64,000 nt of DNA from Dyadobacter sediminis (GTDB lineage Bacteria > Bacteroidota > Bacteroidia > Cytophagales > Spirosomataceae), in contig NZ_VCEI01000011.1 in assembly GCF_005860765.1 (NCBI RefSeq), positions 744,001 to 808,000 on the forward strand, in the 5' to 3' direction. The notes below the pieces were generated by a model that worked only from the letters and a program-made list of their open reading frames with translations, searched no databases and had not been told where the DNA came from. Numbering within the stretch: the first letter of the stretch is position 1; the number at the start of each line of letters is the position of its first letter. Made by a program: the position numbers and the translations under genes. Below, piece after piece: positions 8,108 through 17,361 of the stretch.

Positions 8108-11100
8108 CTATCCTTCAATCCACTCAATTGACTCGTCTTCGAGGGTTATCAATACGCCCCGGGATTTCTTGCCGGCATTTTCGTAGGTTTTGATGAGCTT
8201 TTTCAAGTGCCTTTTCGGCTCTTCCGAACTGCTTCCTCCGATAAACGTCATAAAAACAAATTCGCCATCCGGGCGTTGAACGACCCGGTCTATATGTAAT
8301 AACTTTCCGCCGGGTACGAGTAACTGCGTGTCTGTCTGAATCTTATTCTCGTCGCTGTACAAACCCTGCAGCAATGGATCGCTCAGCAAGGCATAGGCCT
8401 GTTCTGTAATCTGTCCGCTTTCCGATTTTGTAAACATTCCTTCGCTGACCAGCTTTTCCAAAGCCTGCGGCAACTCGGAAACGGACTTCAAACGGGTTAC
8501 CAGATGTCTGATCTTTTGCAGCCGGTCATGCTTCTGCTCAAAGGTATGCACGTCGAAAATGCGGTCGGCCATGCGGCGCAGGCGCAACGATTCCGTACGG
8601 TCGCTGCTCAGGATATCTTTGACGATGAAAGGTTTGGAATCTGTTTTAACATGGGCATGCCGCGGATTGCTGTCACCTTGTGAAACAATGTATTTTGTTT
8701 CGTTCACGCTCCACTCCGATTTGAAATCCTGCGTATGAACATACTCATGCAGCCAGTTGCTCACCTGCTGGCCCGCATCCCACTTCTTTTCACTTTTGGC
8801 CAACACATACAGCCGCTGCACCGGCCTTGTAAATGCAACGTACAAGAGATTCAGGTTTTCTACCAGCGTTCTAGTGCGCTCGTCCTGATACTGTGCTGAA
8901 ACAGAAGTACTTTCAAGATCCTTAACCACGGAAACCAGCGAGCTGCGCAGCCTTTTGTCCGAGTAGGACGGCTGATCCTTCAAAACCAGTTCATCATAGC
9001 GGATACCGTTCAGATCAAGCCATATTTTATCGAGCCTGGCATTCGGTGTAACTTTCCAGTGTGCGTACGGAACAATGACAACGGGATATTCCAGTCCTTT
9101 TGACTTGTGTATGGTTGTAATCCGCATGGCATCTGTTTCCGCAGGAATGGTTATCGACAGCTTGTGCCGCGCCGTTTCCCAGTGAATCAGAAAATCTCCG
9201 AGATGATTGCTTTTCCGGTTTCCGTATTCCAGTACAACATCCAGAAAACGGAACAAATATTCATTTTCATACTGGTTTTTGAACAAACCAAAGCGCTGCA
9301 TAAGCTGCTCGCTCAGCTCGAATACCGAAAGCTGCCGCATCCGGAACGAAGGAAGAACGATGTTCCACCTTTTGAAATAACCAAGAAAAGAATCCAGCCC
9401 GCGTTCTTCACATAAAATCCGGATCTGCTCGTATTCAGACGCAGCCGGATTTTCACGGCGGACTACATGATGAAAAAGATAAGCCGCTTCGTAACGTGCC
9501 AGCCGGTTGTCGGAAGTATGCAGGACTTTCATGAAAGAAATGATGAAATGCACGGATCGCGAATAGCTCAGCAGCAATGCATCATCCGAAATCAGCGGAA
9601 ATCCTGCTTCTTTCATGGCATTGGCAAGTGCAGCGGCTTCGTTTTTCTTGCGGCAGAGAATGGCGATGTCGCGCCAGAAGTAACCTTGCTGCCGCAGCCC
9701 GGAAACCAGCTCCAGAGCGCGCAGGATCATGGCATCCTTGGCAATTTCCCCTTCGGAAATTTCGTCGCTTTCTTCATGCATGTTCAGGAATTCGACTTCA
9801 ACATGTCCGCCACCTTTTGCATGTTCCGGAATTTCCTGCTGAAAATTATGGTCATAAACGTCTTTAACCAACGGAAATTCATTGCCTGTCGTATTGGCTA
9901 TAAACTCAAAGAATTTATTGTTAAAATCGGTAATTTCCCGGCTGCTTCTGTAATTAACTTTTAAATGACTGATCTCCAGGTAATTGTCAAGGCTCCATAA
10001 TCTTACAGAATTATAACTGTCGCTTCCAAGCAACTCGGCAATCTGCATCACCTGGCTTTGGGCCATGTGCAGGATCAGGTCCATGTCTCCGCCACGAAAA
10101 CGGTAAATGGATTGTTTGGCATCACCAACAATGAGGTTGAAGTAACCGCTGCCCAGCGCATTTTCCATTAACGGAAGCAGATTGGCAAACTGCAGTTTGG
10201 AAGTATCCTGAAATTCATCAACCAGAATGTGATTATATCGTTCTCCAAGCCTTTCAAAAATGAAGGGCACCGGTTCGCGCGACACAATTTCCACGATTTT
10301 CCGGTTAAAATCAGAAATATGGACCTGATTATTCTGTTTCAGAAGTGCGTCAAATTCCTTGCGGATTTCACCCAGCAACGAAAGATTATAAATGTGCCTG
10401 TCGAGCTGGCTGAAAAGCATGATCTTTTCAGATTCTGTGAGCCGGATGTTCTCGATCCGATGAAAATGATTTTCAAGTTCCGTCCGGATCTGCTCAATGG
10501 AATCCTTGATCAGTACGGCCGTTTTAGCGCCATACCAGGTTCCTTCTCCAATTGTTTTGTACACGTAGGAATTCGGTTCCGCCCAGATCTTCTTCTCTTC
10601 AGAACGTTCACGGAAATAGCCGTAAATGCCTCTTCCGCCCTGATGAAAATCTTTCTCCGTCAGAAAAGCGGACTGAATCAGCCCAAATGCTTCTTTGGAA
10701 TGGCTGACAACCGCAGCTTCTCTTTCGCGCACGAATGCACGCATCTGGTTCCGGATCGCAACCCAGTCTTCCATTTTGAGATCCGCCACACGTTTCATAT
10801 GCATGTAGCTTTGCTCGCTCAGCAGCGTACCGGAAGTCTCACGGATCTGCATGGGCAGTGCGCCCCAGCTTTTTCCTTCATCTGCGCTTTCACGGTAATA
10901 TTTTTCAACGATACCCGTCAGGATTTCTTCGCCTTCCTGCCCTATTCTGGCCAGTAACCGGTCCACCGCCTGATCCAGCAGCTCACCGTCAAGCTGGGTT
11001 TCAAAAATAAAAGGAATACCGAGTTCGTCCGTAAAACTGCTGATCAACCGCTGCGTAAACTTGTCAATCGTCATCACCGAAAAGTCGGAATAACGATGCA

Positions 11101-11434
11101 GAATCTGTCGGAAAACCTGATGAGCCCGGCCCGCAATGAGCTGGCATGCGCCTGAAAACAGCGCCGGGTCGTGGATTGCATCCGGATACATTTCCGTTAC
11201 TACTTCTTTCAGCATGGGATGCGGCGGGACATCGGTATCAAAAGACCCGGCAAACGTTCGCAGCATCAGTAAAATACGGTCTTTCATTTCATTGGCCGCT
11301 GCATTGGTGAATGTCACAGCCAGTATATGCCTGAAATACGTTTCTGAGTTGGAATGTAATGCGAGCTTTAGATATTCTTTGGTAAGCGTGTACGTCTTCC
11401 CCGACCCCGCTGATGAACTGTAGACTTTAAACAC
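8108..11434 (-). CDS. UvrD/Rep-family helicase, AddA/RecB-like, nuclease motif degenerate
   Basis: A 1108-residue superfamily 1A helicase starting at GTG; no in-frame ATG is seen just upstream. Walker A is SSAGSGKT (K13), Walker B is VDEFQDT (D406-E407), motif III is GDAKQSIYRFRGGD, motif V is TIHKSKGLEYPVVIVPY and motif VI is LYVAFTRP (R870). Size and the SSAGSGKT start match AddA/RecB-like subunits that process double-strand breaks. AddA proteins end in a PD-(D/E)XK nuclease. Here the equivalent region keeps an IDRVV stretch (D1049), but the following D-x-K strand reads FVFMTFIGG, so the nuclease is probably inactive. No AddB gene is adjacent. Recombinational repair is the likely role. Confidence 0.9.
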   Translation of the reverse strand: MFKVYSSSAGSGKTYTLTKEYLKLALHSNSETYFRHILAVTFTNAAANEMKDRILLMLRTFAGSFDTDVPPHPMLKEVVTEMYPDAIHDPALFSGACQLIAGRAHQVFRQILHRYSDFSVMTIDKFTQRLISSFTDELGIPFIFETQLDGELLDQAVDRLLARIGQEGEEILTGIVEKYYRESADEGKSWGALPMQIRETSGTLLSEQSYMHMKRVADLKMEDWVAIRNQMRAFVREREAAVVSHSKEAFGLIQSAFLTEKDFHQGGRGIYGYFRERSEEKKIWAEPNSYVYKTIGEGTWYGAKTAVLIKDSIEQIRTELENHFHRIENIRLTESEKIMLFSQLDRHIYNLSLLGEIRKEFDALLKQNNQVHISDFNRKIVEIVSREPVPFIFERLGERYNHILVDEFQDTSKLQFANLLPLMENALGSGYFNLIVGDAKQSIYRFRGGDMDLILHMAQSQVMQIAELLGSDSYNSVRLWSLDNYLEISHLKVNYRSSREITDFNNKFFEFIANTTGNEFPLVKDVYDHNFQQEIPEHAKGGGHVEVEFLNMHEESDEISEGEIAKDAMILRALELVSGLRQQGYFWRDIAILCRKKNEAAALANAMKEAGFPLISDDALLLSYSRSVHFIISFMKVLHTSDNRLARYEAAYLFHHVVRRENPAASEYEQIRILCEERGLDSFLGYFKRWNIVLPSFRMRQLSVFELSEQLMQRFGLFKNQYENEYLFRFLDVVLEYGNRKSNHLGDFLIHWETARHKLSITIPAETDAMRITTIHKSKGLEYPVVIVPYAHWKVTPNARLDKIWLDLNGIRYDELVLKDQPSYSDKRLRSSLVSVVKDLESTSVSAQYQDERTRTLVENLNLLYVAFTRPVQRLYVLAKSEKKWDAGQQVSNWLHEYVHTQDFKSEWSVNETKYIVSQGDSNPRHAHVKTDSKPFIVKDILSSDRTESLRLRRMADRIFDVHTFEQKHDRLQKIRHLVTRLKSVSELPQALEKLVSEGMFTKSESGQITEQAYALLSDPLLQGLYSDENKIQTDTQLLVPGGKLLHIDRVVQRPDGEFVFMTFIGGSSSEEPKRHLKKLIKTYENAGKKSRGVLITLEDESIEWIEG

Positions 11435-11494
11435 TTTTGCTGAAAATTGGAAAGTACTATAAATATAGTAAACGAACGACAGATCAATTTACAT

Positions 11495-11523
11495 AAAAAA
11501 AGCAGGCACAAACCTGCTTTTTT
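11495..11523 (-). terminator. Rho-independent terminator downstream of the small outer membrane protein gene
   Basis: The stem AAAAAAGCAGG / CCTGCTTTTTT has a 6-nt loop and A/T runs on both flanks, so it can work in both directions. It lies about 133 bp past the stop of the gene at 11656-12177 and insulates the helicase gene. Confidence 0.85.
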
Positions 11524-11655
11524 CTGATCAGTAAATGGAAATAAGTAATTACCTGAAACCTGTTGCGGTGATTTGCTTTACAAATTACTCATAATTAGAA
11601 ATTTATCTTTCCCGCAGCCTGATGCCAAATGCTGAAAGCTGCTGATCCGGGCTTA

Positions 11656-12177
11656 TTACAGATTAAACCGGATTCCGCCCGAAAAATTAGGACTCAGATA
11701 AAACGGCCTCGGCAGCAACTCAAGATAAGTTCCGGCCTCGATAAATACCGAAATGCGGTTGTCCGGAATATAATATTCAAACCCGCCGATGGCAGAGCCG
11801 CCGAGCGATATATTTTTTTCATAATTCCCGAGCAGGCGTTTCGGATACGACCTGCGGCTGTTGATCTGCCCGCCCAAGCCGTAATAAACATGAACTGCCT
11901 CGGAATTGAACAGCGGCGTATGCCATAAATAATGCACCTGAAGAGAAACGCCGGCATTTTTGTAAATTCCTTCATCCCCTCTGTACTTGCGGTCATTGGA
12001 CAAGATTCCGCCGTACGTTCCGACGGTAATATCCAGCGCATGAATGTTATTGAAGTATTTGCGGATATTTATACCGGTCGGTTCCCCAAGCTTGAAACCG
12101 ACGGCCCAATTATCATACTGCGCTTGTGCCAATCCAAAATAAAGTGTACAAATAAATGTCAAGGCTAGTTTCTTCAT
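11656..12177 (-). CDS. Small outer membrane beta-barrel-like protein, function unknown
   Basis: A 173-residue protein with a type I signal peptide (MKKLALTFICTLYFGLAQAQ). The mature part alternates hydrophobic and polar residues, is rich in Tyr, Gly and Asn, and has short repeated amphipathic strands, ending in a Phe-containing strand (GGIRFNL) as in outer membrane barrels. At about 150 mature residues an eight-stranded barrel fits. It lies 48 bp downstream of hisC in the same direction but has its own terminator (11495-11523). Whether it is expressed from the his operon or its own promoter cannot be told. No specific family recognised. Confidence 0.75.
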   Translation of the reverse strand: MKKLALTFICTLYFGLAQAQYDNWAVGFKLGEPTGINIRKYFNNIHALDITVGTYGGILSNDRKYRGDEGIYKNAGVSLQVHYLWHTPLFNSEAVHVYYGLGGQINSRRSYPKRLLGNYEKNISLGGSAIGGFEYYIPDNRISVFIEAGTYLELLPRPFYLSPNFSGGIRFNL

Positions 12178-12225
12178 ATCAGTAACAGGTAAAATTAGTT
12201 GGTTAGAGCTATTATAAAAACCGTA

Positions 12226-13299
12226 CTAGACAGCAACATTCTTCTGCTGGTATTTTTTTAAAGATTCAATCAGGGTCGTGTTTTCTTCCTGCGTACCGAT
12301 TGTAACTCTGAGGCATCCCTCACAAAGTTGTACTCGGGAACGGTCCCTTACAATGATGGTTTCCTGAATCAGATAATCCATTACGGCCTTTGCATCTTCA
12401 AATTGAACCAGCAGAAAATTGGCGTCCGACGGATATACTTTTATCACCAACGCTAGATTTTCCAACATGTTACACAAAGAGGTCCTTTCTTTAAGGATGT
12501 CGGCAACCATACGGTCTTTTTTATCAACGGACTGCAATCCTTCCAGCAAGGCTTGCTGCGCGGGCTGACTGATATTGTAAGGCGGTTTGATCTTGTTCAG
12601 AATACGGATCAGTTCAACAGATGCAAAGCACATTCCGACCCGGATTCCGGCCAGTCCCCATGCCTTGGAAAAGGTCTGAAGAACAACTAGGTTCGGGTAC
12701 TGATCCAGATGCTGAATCCACGACGGCGTTTCGGTAAAATCAATATAAGCTTCATCCACAACGACTAAACCGTTGAAATTTACGAGAATGGATTCAATGG
12801 CTTCCTGCTGCATGACATTTCCCGTCGGGTTATTGGGCGAGCATATCCAGATGATCTTGGTATCCGGGGTAACAGCGTCCAGTACGGCTTTTACATTAAT
12901 CTGATAATCAGTGGTCAGTAATACTTTGTCCACTTCAACATCATGAATGGAAGCACTTACTTCATACATTCCGTACGTAGGCGGCATGATGATCACGTGA
13001 TCTTTCCCGGGCGTGCAGACTGCGCGCGTCAGCAGATCAATGGGTTCGTCACTTCCGTTTCCGAGAAAGATCCTTTCCGTTCCAATGTTTTTCAACGGAG
13101 CCAGCTTCTGTTTGATGTCATGCTGGTGCGGATCGGGGTAACGGTTGAAATTCTCCAGAGTAACCGAGCCGTACGGATTTTCATTGGCATCCAGAAAAAC
13201 ACCGACATGCCCCGTGTATTCATCTCTGGCAGAAGAATATGGCGCAAGCGACAAGATGTGCGGACGAAGAATTTTATTTAATTCAAATGTATTACTCAT
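12226..13299 (-). CDS. hisC: Histidinol-phosphate aminotransferase
   Basis: A 357-residue fold-type I PLP enzyme that converts imidazole acetol-phosphate and glutamate to histidinol phosphate. Visible signatures are SPNNPTG, VVDEAYIDF and the PLP lysine K212 in TFSKAWGLAGIRVG. Length is normal for HisC. It is the last his gene in the run hisS-hisG-hisD-hisC, 63 bp after hisD. The usual followers hisB, hisH, hisA, hisF and hisI are not in this window, so the remaining pathway genes must be elsewhere. Assignment as HisC rather than a related aminotransferase rests on both sequence and the hisG-hisD context. Confidence 0.94.
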   Translation of the reverse strand: MSNTFELNKILRPHILSLAPYSSARDEYTGHVGVFLDANENPYGSVTLENFNRYPDPHQHDIKQKLAPLKNIGTERIFLGNGSDEPIDLLTRAVCTPGKDHVIIMPPTYGMYEVSASIHDVEVDKVLLTTDYQINVKAVLDAVTPDTKIIWICSPNNPTGNVMQQEAIESILVNFNGLVVVDEAYIDFTETPSWIQHLDQYPNLVVLQTFSKAWGLAGIRVGMCFASVELIRILNKIKPPYNISQPAQQALLEGLQSVDKKDRMVADILKERTSLCNMLENLALVIKVYPSDANFLLVQFEDAKAVMDYLIQETIIVRDRSRVQLCEGCLRVTIGTQEENTTLIESLKKYQQKNVAV

Positions 13300-13362
13300 G
13301 CTGTAAACGGGCGTTTGCTGAAAACCCTTTTAAATAGATGATGCTAATTAATGGTCTGGAAA

Positions 13363-14634
13363 TTACTGCAGCAAGCTTTCCAGTCTGATACTTACGGCCA
13401 TTTTATGTGCGTCCAGCGATTCTGCTGCGGCCATGGCCTGCACGGTCGGTCCAATGTTTCTGATCCCTTGTTCCGTAATGCTCTGAACAGTGATTTTTTT
13501 CACAAAACTATCCACAGAAACGCCGCTGTATGCTTTTGCATAGCCGTTTGTAGGCAATGTATGGTTGGTTCCGGAAGCATAATCACCGCAGGATTCGGGC
13601 GTATAATTGCCCAGAAAAATAGAACCTGCATTGATGATTTTCTCGGAAACCGCTTCTGCATTTTGTATGCTCAAAATCAAATGTTCCGCCGCATACCGAT
13701 TCAGAAGCAGAATGGCTTCTTCTTGTGACCGCACCAGAATGGCTTTGCTGTTTGCAATGGAGCGCGCGGCCAGTTCTTTTCTTGGCAGTTTTTCAAGCTG
13801 CGACTGCAAAGCGGTATTGACAGACTCAAGCAAAGTCAAACTTTCGGAAACCAGAATAACCTGACTGTCCGGTCCGTGCTCCGCCTGTGACAACAGATCG
13901 GCTGCCACAAAATCAGGAACGGCGGTATCGTCTGCATAAACGGCTACTTCCGACGGGCCGGCTGGCATATCAATGGCAATGCCTTCCTTGCTGATCAGCA
14001 TTTTGGCCGTGGTCACATACTGGTTCCCGGGACCGAAAATCTTGTACACTTTCGGTACGCTTTCGGTTCCGTAAGCCATGGCGGCAACCGCCTGCGCACC
14101 GCCGATCCGGAACGCTTTGGTAACACCGACCAGTTTGGCTGCGTAAAGAATCGCAGGATGATCCGAAGGCGTACAAAGCACAACTTCCCGGCAGCCGGCA
14201 ATCTGTGCCGGAATGCCGAGCATCAGTACGGTACTGAACAATGGCGCTGATCCGCCGGGAATGTAAATCCCGACTTTCTCAATTCCCACACTGCGCCGCC
14301 AGCATGTGACGCCGGGCATGGTTTCAATTTTTTCGGAAGGCTGAAGCTGTGTTTTGTGAAATGCATATATATTCCGGTAAGCCTGATGAATGGCTTCTTT
14401 CAGCTCATGATCCAGTTTTTCTTCTGCCGCCGCCATTTCCGCTTCTGAAAACGCAAGGTCCGAAAGTTCGGTCTGATCAAATTTCCGGGCCAGGATCCTG
14501 ATTCCCTCGTCGCCCTGTTCTTTCACCTGCGCAAGAATGGGAAGTACTTTTTCTTCAATATCCTTTGCTTCAAAAACAGGCCTTGCCAGTAATGCAGGCC
14601 ATTGTTCTTTTTCAGGAAATGAAATTATATTCAT
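13363..14634 (-). CDS. hisD: Histidinol dehydrogenase
   Basis: A 423-residue zinc enzyme that oxidises L-histidinol to L-histidine in two NAD-dependent steps. The signature segments are complete: GPGNQYVTTAK, DMPAGPSEVAVYAD, the zinc-ligand QAEHGPDSQ, and CGDYASGTNHTLPTNG near the C-terminus. Length matches the family. It lies 42 bp after hisG and 63 bp before hisC, all minus strand, consistent with one transcript. Confidence 0.97.
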   Translation of the reverse strand: MNIISFPEKEQWPALLARPVFEAKDIEEKVLPILAQVKEQGDEGIRILARKFDQTELSDLAFSEAEMAAAEEKLDHELKEAIHQAYRNIYAFHKTQLQPSEKIETMPGVTCWRRSVGIEKVGIYIPGGSAPLFSTVLMLGIPAQIAGCREVVLCTPSDHPAILYAAKLVGVTKAFRIGGAQAVAAMAYGTESVPKVYKIFGPGNQYVTTAKMLISKEGIAIDMPAGPSEVAVYADDTAVPDFVAADLLSQAEHGPDSQVILVSESLTLLESVNTALQSQLEKLPRKELAARSIANSKAILVRSQEEAILLLNRYAAEHLILSIQNAEAVSEKIINAGSIFLGNYTPESCGDYASGTNHTLPTNGYAKAYSGVSVDSFVKKITVQSITEQGIRNIGPTVQAMAAAESLDAHKMAVSIRLESLLQ

Positions 14635-14676
14635 AAAATAGCAGTCAAATGCATCCGGCGGACAGCCTCATGCATA

Positions 14677-15540
14677 TTACAAAATCATTTTCTCAATCGG
14701 TATCACCAGTATGCCTTCCGCACCGGCCTGCCGGATCTTTTCAATATTTTCCCAGAATTCATTTTCATTGATTACCGAATGCAGTGAGCACCAGCCTTCT
14801 GTTGCCAGCGGCAGAACAGTCGGGGAACGCATTCCGGGAAGGTATTTAATGATATTTTCAACAGCTTCCGTCGGGCAGTTCAGCAGAATGTATTTATTGT
14901 TTTTGGCAACCTGAACCGATTTGATGCGGAACAACAGCTGATCCAGCAGATTTTGCTGAACCTCCGAAAGCTGCTTGCTTGCAATCATAACGGCTTCGGA
15001 GCGGAAAATGGTTTCCACTTCCTTCAAACCGTTGCTCAGCAGCGTGCTGCCCGAACTCACAATGTCACAAACGGCATCCGCAAGCCCGATGCTCGGTGCA
15101 ATTTCCACCGATCCGCTGATTTCATGGATTTGTGCAGAAACGTTGTTTGCCTTTAAATACTGACCCAGTAACCGCGGATAAGTGGTTGCAATGCTTTTTC
15201 CTTCCAGATCCTGCACGCCGGTATAATCGTGCTCCCGAAGCACGCCGATGGAAAGCCGGCATTTGGAAAAACCCAGTTTATGAACCGTATCCACATTTCT
15301 CGAGGATTCTTCGGAAACATTTTCACCGACAATCCCGAGATGCGCCACGCCGTCTTCAACGTATCCGGGTATATCGTCATCGCGCAGAAAAAGGATTTCG
15401 GCAGGAAAGTTGGTGGCGTCGGTTTTCAGTTTTCCGGCCCCGTTATCGAAACGGATGCCGCATTCCTTGATCAGTTTCAGGGAATCTTCGCTTAATCTTC
15501 CCGATTTTTGTATGGCAATTCTTAACGTATTATTATTCAT
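14677..15540 (-). CDS. hisG: ATP phosphoribosyltransferase, long form
   Basis: A 287-residue HisG, the first committed step of histidine synthesis (ATP + PRPP). At this length it is the long form with a C-terminal ACT-like regulatory domain (about 210-287) that binds histidine, so it does not need HisZ. The catalytic half has the AIQKSGRL start and the PRPP-loop-like DIVSSGSTLLSNGL. It follows hisS by 49 bp and precedes hisD by 42 bp. Feedback inhibition by histidine is expected from the family. Confidence 0.96.
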   Translation of the reverse strand: MNNNTLRIAIQKSGRLSEDSLKLIKECGIRFDNGAGKLKTDATNFPAEILFLRDDDIPGYVEDGVAHLGIVGENVSEESSRNVDTVHKLGFSKCRLSIGVLREHDYTGVQDLEGKSIATTYPRLLGQYLKANNVSAQIHEISGSVEIAPSIGLADAVCDIVSSGSTLLSNGLKEVETIFRSEAVMIASKQLSEVQQNLLDQLLFRIKSVQVAKNNKYILLNCPTEAVENIIKYLPGMRSPTVLPLATEGWCSLHSVINENEFWENIEKIRQAGAEGILVIPIEKMIL

Positions 15541-15589
15541 ATAGTTATACTTCTGTAAACGGCTTTTGGGTCAATTGTCAGGAAAAAAA

Positions 15590-16960
15590 TCAGGAACGTT
15601 CGGCAGTCAGCAACGCAATGATGTCGGATGCATTCCGTTTTTGCTGTTCGCCGCTTTTCATGTTTTTCAGTGTCAGCAGGCCCGATTGAATTTCATCCGA
15701 ACCAATCAGGATCACGAACGGAATATTCTTGCGGTCGGCATAATCCAGCTGCTTTTTCAGTTTTACCGAATCCGGATAAATTTCTGCATTGATCCCGGCA
15801 TTTCTCAGCTTCGGCAAAACAGACAAACCGTACAAAAACGCTTCTTCATCAAAATTGGAAATCATCACCTGCGTGCTGGTTTTCCGGCTTTCCGGAAAAA
15901 GGTTCAGTTCTTCCATCACGTCATAGATCCGGTCAACGCCCAGGGAAATGCCGACGCCCGAGATGCCCGGCACCCCGAAAGTACCCGTCAGATTGTCGTA
16001 ACGGCCTCCGCCTGAAATACTTCCGATCTGAACGTTATTGGCTTTCACTTCGAATATGGCACCGGTATAATAGGAAAGTCCTCGTGCAAGCGTAACATCA
16101 AACTGGATTCTTGCATTTTCCAGTCCGAGCGTTTTCACCAGCTTCCATACCGTTTCCAGCTCGTCAATTCCTTTCATGGCAATTTCAGAACCGGAAAGCC
16201 AGTTTTTTAATTCTTTAAAAGGCGCAGTGCCGTCCGAAAGGCTGAAAACAGGTTCCAGTTTTAAAATGCTTTCGCTGGTAAAACCGCGCTGGATCAGTTC
16301 TTCTTCCACTTTCTCCTTTCCTATTTTATCCAGTTTGTCAATAGCAACACAAAGCGGTCCTTCCATTCCGTGCGCACCGATCATATCGGCAATGCCGGTC
16401 AGGATTTTACGATTATTTATTTTTATCGTAAAATCTTCAATTCCAAGCGCAGGCAAAATATCGTGCAACAGCATAACGATTTCCGCTTCACAAAGCAGCG
16501 AATCGGTTCCAACCACATCTGCATCGCATTGGTAAAATTCGCGGTAACGTCCTTTCTGCGGTCTGTCTGCACGCCATACAGGCTGGATCTGGTATCTTTT
16601 GAAAGGCATGGCAAGCGTTCCGCGGTTCATGACTACATAACGTGCAAAGGGAACCGTAAGGTCATACCGAAGCCCTTTTTCCGAGATTTTACCGGTTAAT
16701 GCCTTATAACCTTCGTTCCAGTCGGGGTCTGTCAACTTGCCGCTAAAATCGCCCGAGTTCAGTATTTTAAACAAAAGCTGATCGCCTTCCTCGCCGTATT
16801 TGCCCATCAGAACGGACAGGTTTTCGAAAGCAGGCGTTTCCAGCGGGAGAAATCCGTAACGCTGGAAAGCGCGCCGGATCGTATCAAAAATAAAAGTACG
16901 TTTTGCCATCTGTTCGGGACCGAAATCTCGGGTTCCGCGGGCAAGGGATGGTTTACTCAT
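15590..16960 (-). CDS. hisS: Histidyl-tRNA synthetase
   Basis: A class II aminoacyl-tRNA synthetase of 456 residues from the ATG at 16960 (MSKPSLARGTRDF). An in-frame TTG at 16975 is possible but less likely. Motif 2 is RYREFYQCDADVVG, the histidine-binding motif is LARGLSYYTG, and GGGRYDNL is present, followed by an anticodon-binding domain (about 350-456). These histidine-specific motifs argue against the catalytically dead paralogue HisZ. It heads the hisS-hisG-hisD-hisC run, which links histidine charging and histidine synthesis on one putative transcript. Confidence 0.96.
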   Translation of the reverse strand: MSKPSLARGTRDFGPEQMAKRTFIFDTIRRAFQRYGFLPLETPAFENLSVLMGKYGEEGDQLLFKILNSGDFSGKLTDPDWNEGYKALTGKISEKGLRYDLTVPFARYVVMNRGTLAMPFKRYQIQPVWRADRPQKGRYREFYQCDADVVGTDSLLCEAEIVMLLHDILPALGIEDFTIKINNRKILTGIADMIGAHGMEGPLCVAIDKLDKIGKEKVEEELIQRGFTSESILKLEPVFSLSDGTAPFKELKNWLSGSEIAMKGIDELETVWKLVKTLGLENARIQFDVTLARGLSYYTGAIFEVKANNVQIGSISGGGRYDNLTGTFGVPGISGVGISLGVDRIYDVMEELNLFPESRKTSTQVMISNFDEEAFLYGLSVLPKLRNAGINAEIYPDSVKLKKQLDYADRKNIPFVILIGSDEIQSGLLTLKNMKSGEQQKRNASDIIALLTAERS

Positions 16961-17121
16961 TATATATACTGTCAAATATGCGCTGCATCATTGCTGCGGC
17001 GTGCCTGAATGTACTAACAAAAACATCAGGCTTTTGCCGGCGTATGTCAGCCTGAAAAGAATGGCGAACACGCCATAGAAACCGTAAAGTTAGGCAGGCA
17101 ATGCAATATTTGTGATTATTA

Positions 17122-17154
17122 TCTGCATTATTTACGCGGAAATGATTAATTTTG
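17122..17154 (+). promoter_or_regulatory. Candidate Bacteroidota-type promoter for the 50-residue protein
   Basis: A -7 element TAATTTTG (17147-17154) matches the TAnnTTTG consensus of the Bacteroidota primary sigma factor. Twenty bases upstream, TCTGC (17122-17126) is a one-mismatch form of the -33 TTTGC box. It sits 29 bp before the ATG at 17183 in the divergent gap with hisS. Confidence 0.4.
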
Positions 17155-17182
17155 CGGCTCTTTCACAAAACAATATTTTACA

Positions 17183-17335
17183 ATGGGAGTTACGGAATTA
17201 AAACGTAAAGGTCGCAGAAACAAGGCAGTAGCAAATAATCGCACAGCGAAAATTAAAGATCTTTTACGCAAACCAGAAGTACGCAACGTTGATGTTGAGG
17301 CAATAAAGGCTCAGTTTGAAGCTAATAAAAAATAA
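17183..17335 (+). CDS. Small basic protein of 50 residues, function unknown
   Basis: A complete short reading frame, ATG at 17183 to TAA at 17333-17335. The protein is highly basic (MGVTELKRKGRRNKAVANNR at the start), has no Cys, Trp or Tyr, and looks like a small helical nucleic-acid- or ribosome-binding protein. Support for a real gene comes from a plausible promoter just upstream (17122-17154), codon use like the neighbouring genes, and its place in an otherwise empty 387-bp gap. It is divergent from hisS and converges on the membrane protein gene ending at 17362, 26 bp away. Function is not known to me; RNA or ribosome association is only suggested by composition. Confidence 0.72.
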   Translation: MGVTELKRKGRRNKAVANNRTAKIKDLLRKPEVRNVDVEAIKAQFEANKK

Positions 17336-17361
17336 GCAAGCCTCTCCGGAATGTTATTCAA

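Noticed and set aside
10229..10957. A 242-codon plus-strand frame opposite the helicase
   Set aside because: Antisense to helicase motifs, no recognisable domain or start signal.
15590..16960. HisZ (regulatory HisS paralogue) next to hisG
   Set aside because: The protein has the histidine-binding motif LARGLSYYTG and an anticodon domain, and HisG is the long form, so it is a genuine HisRS.
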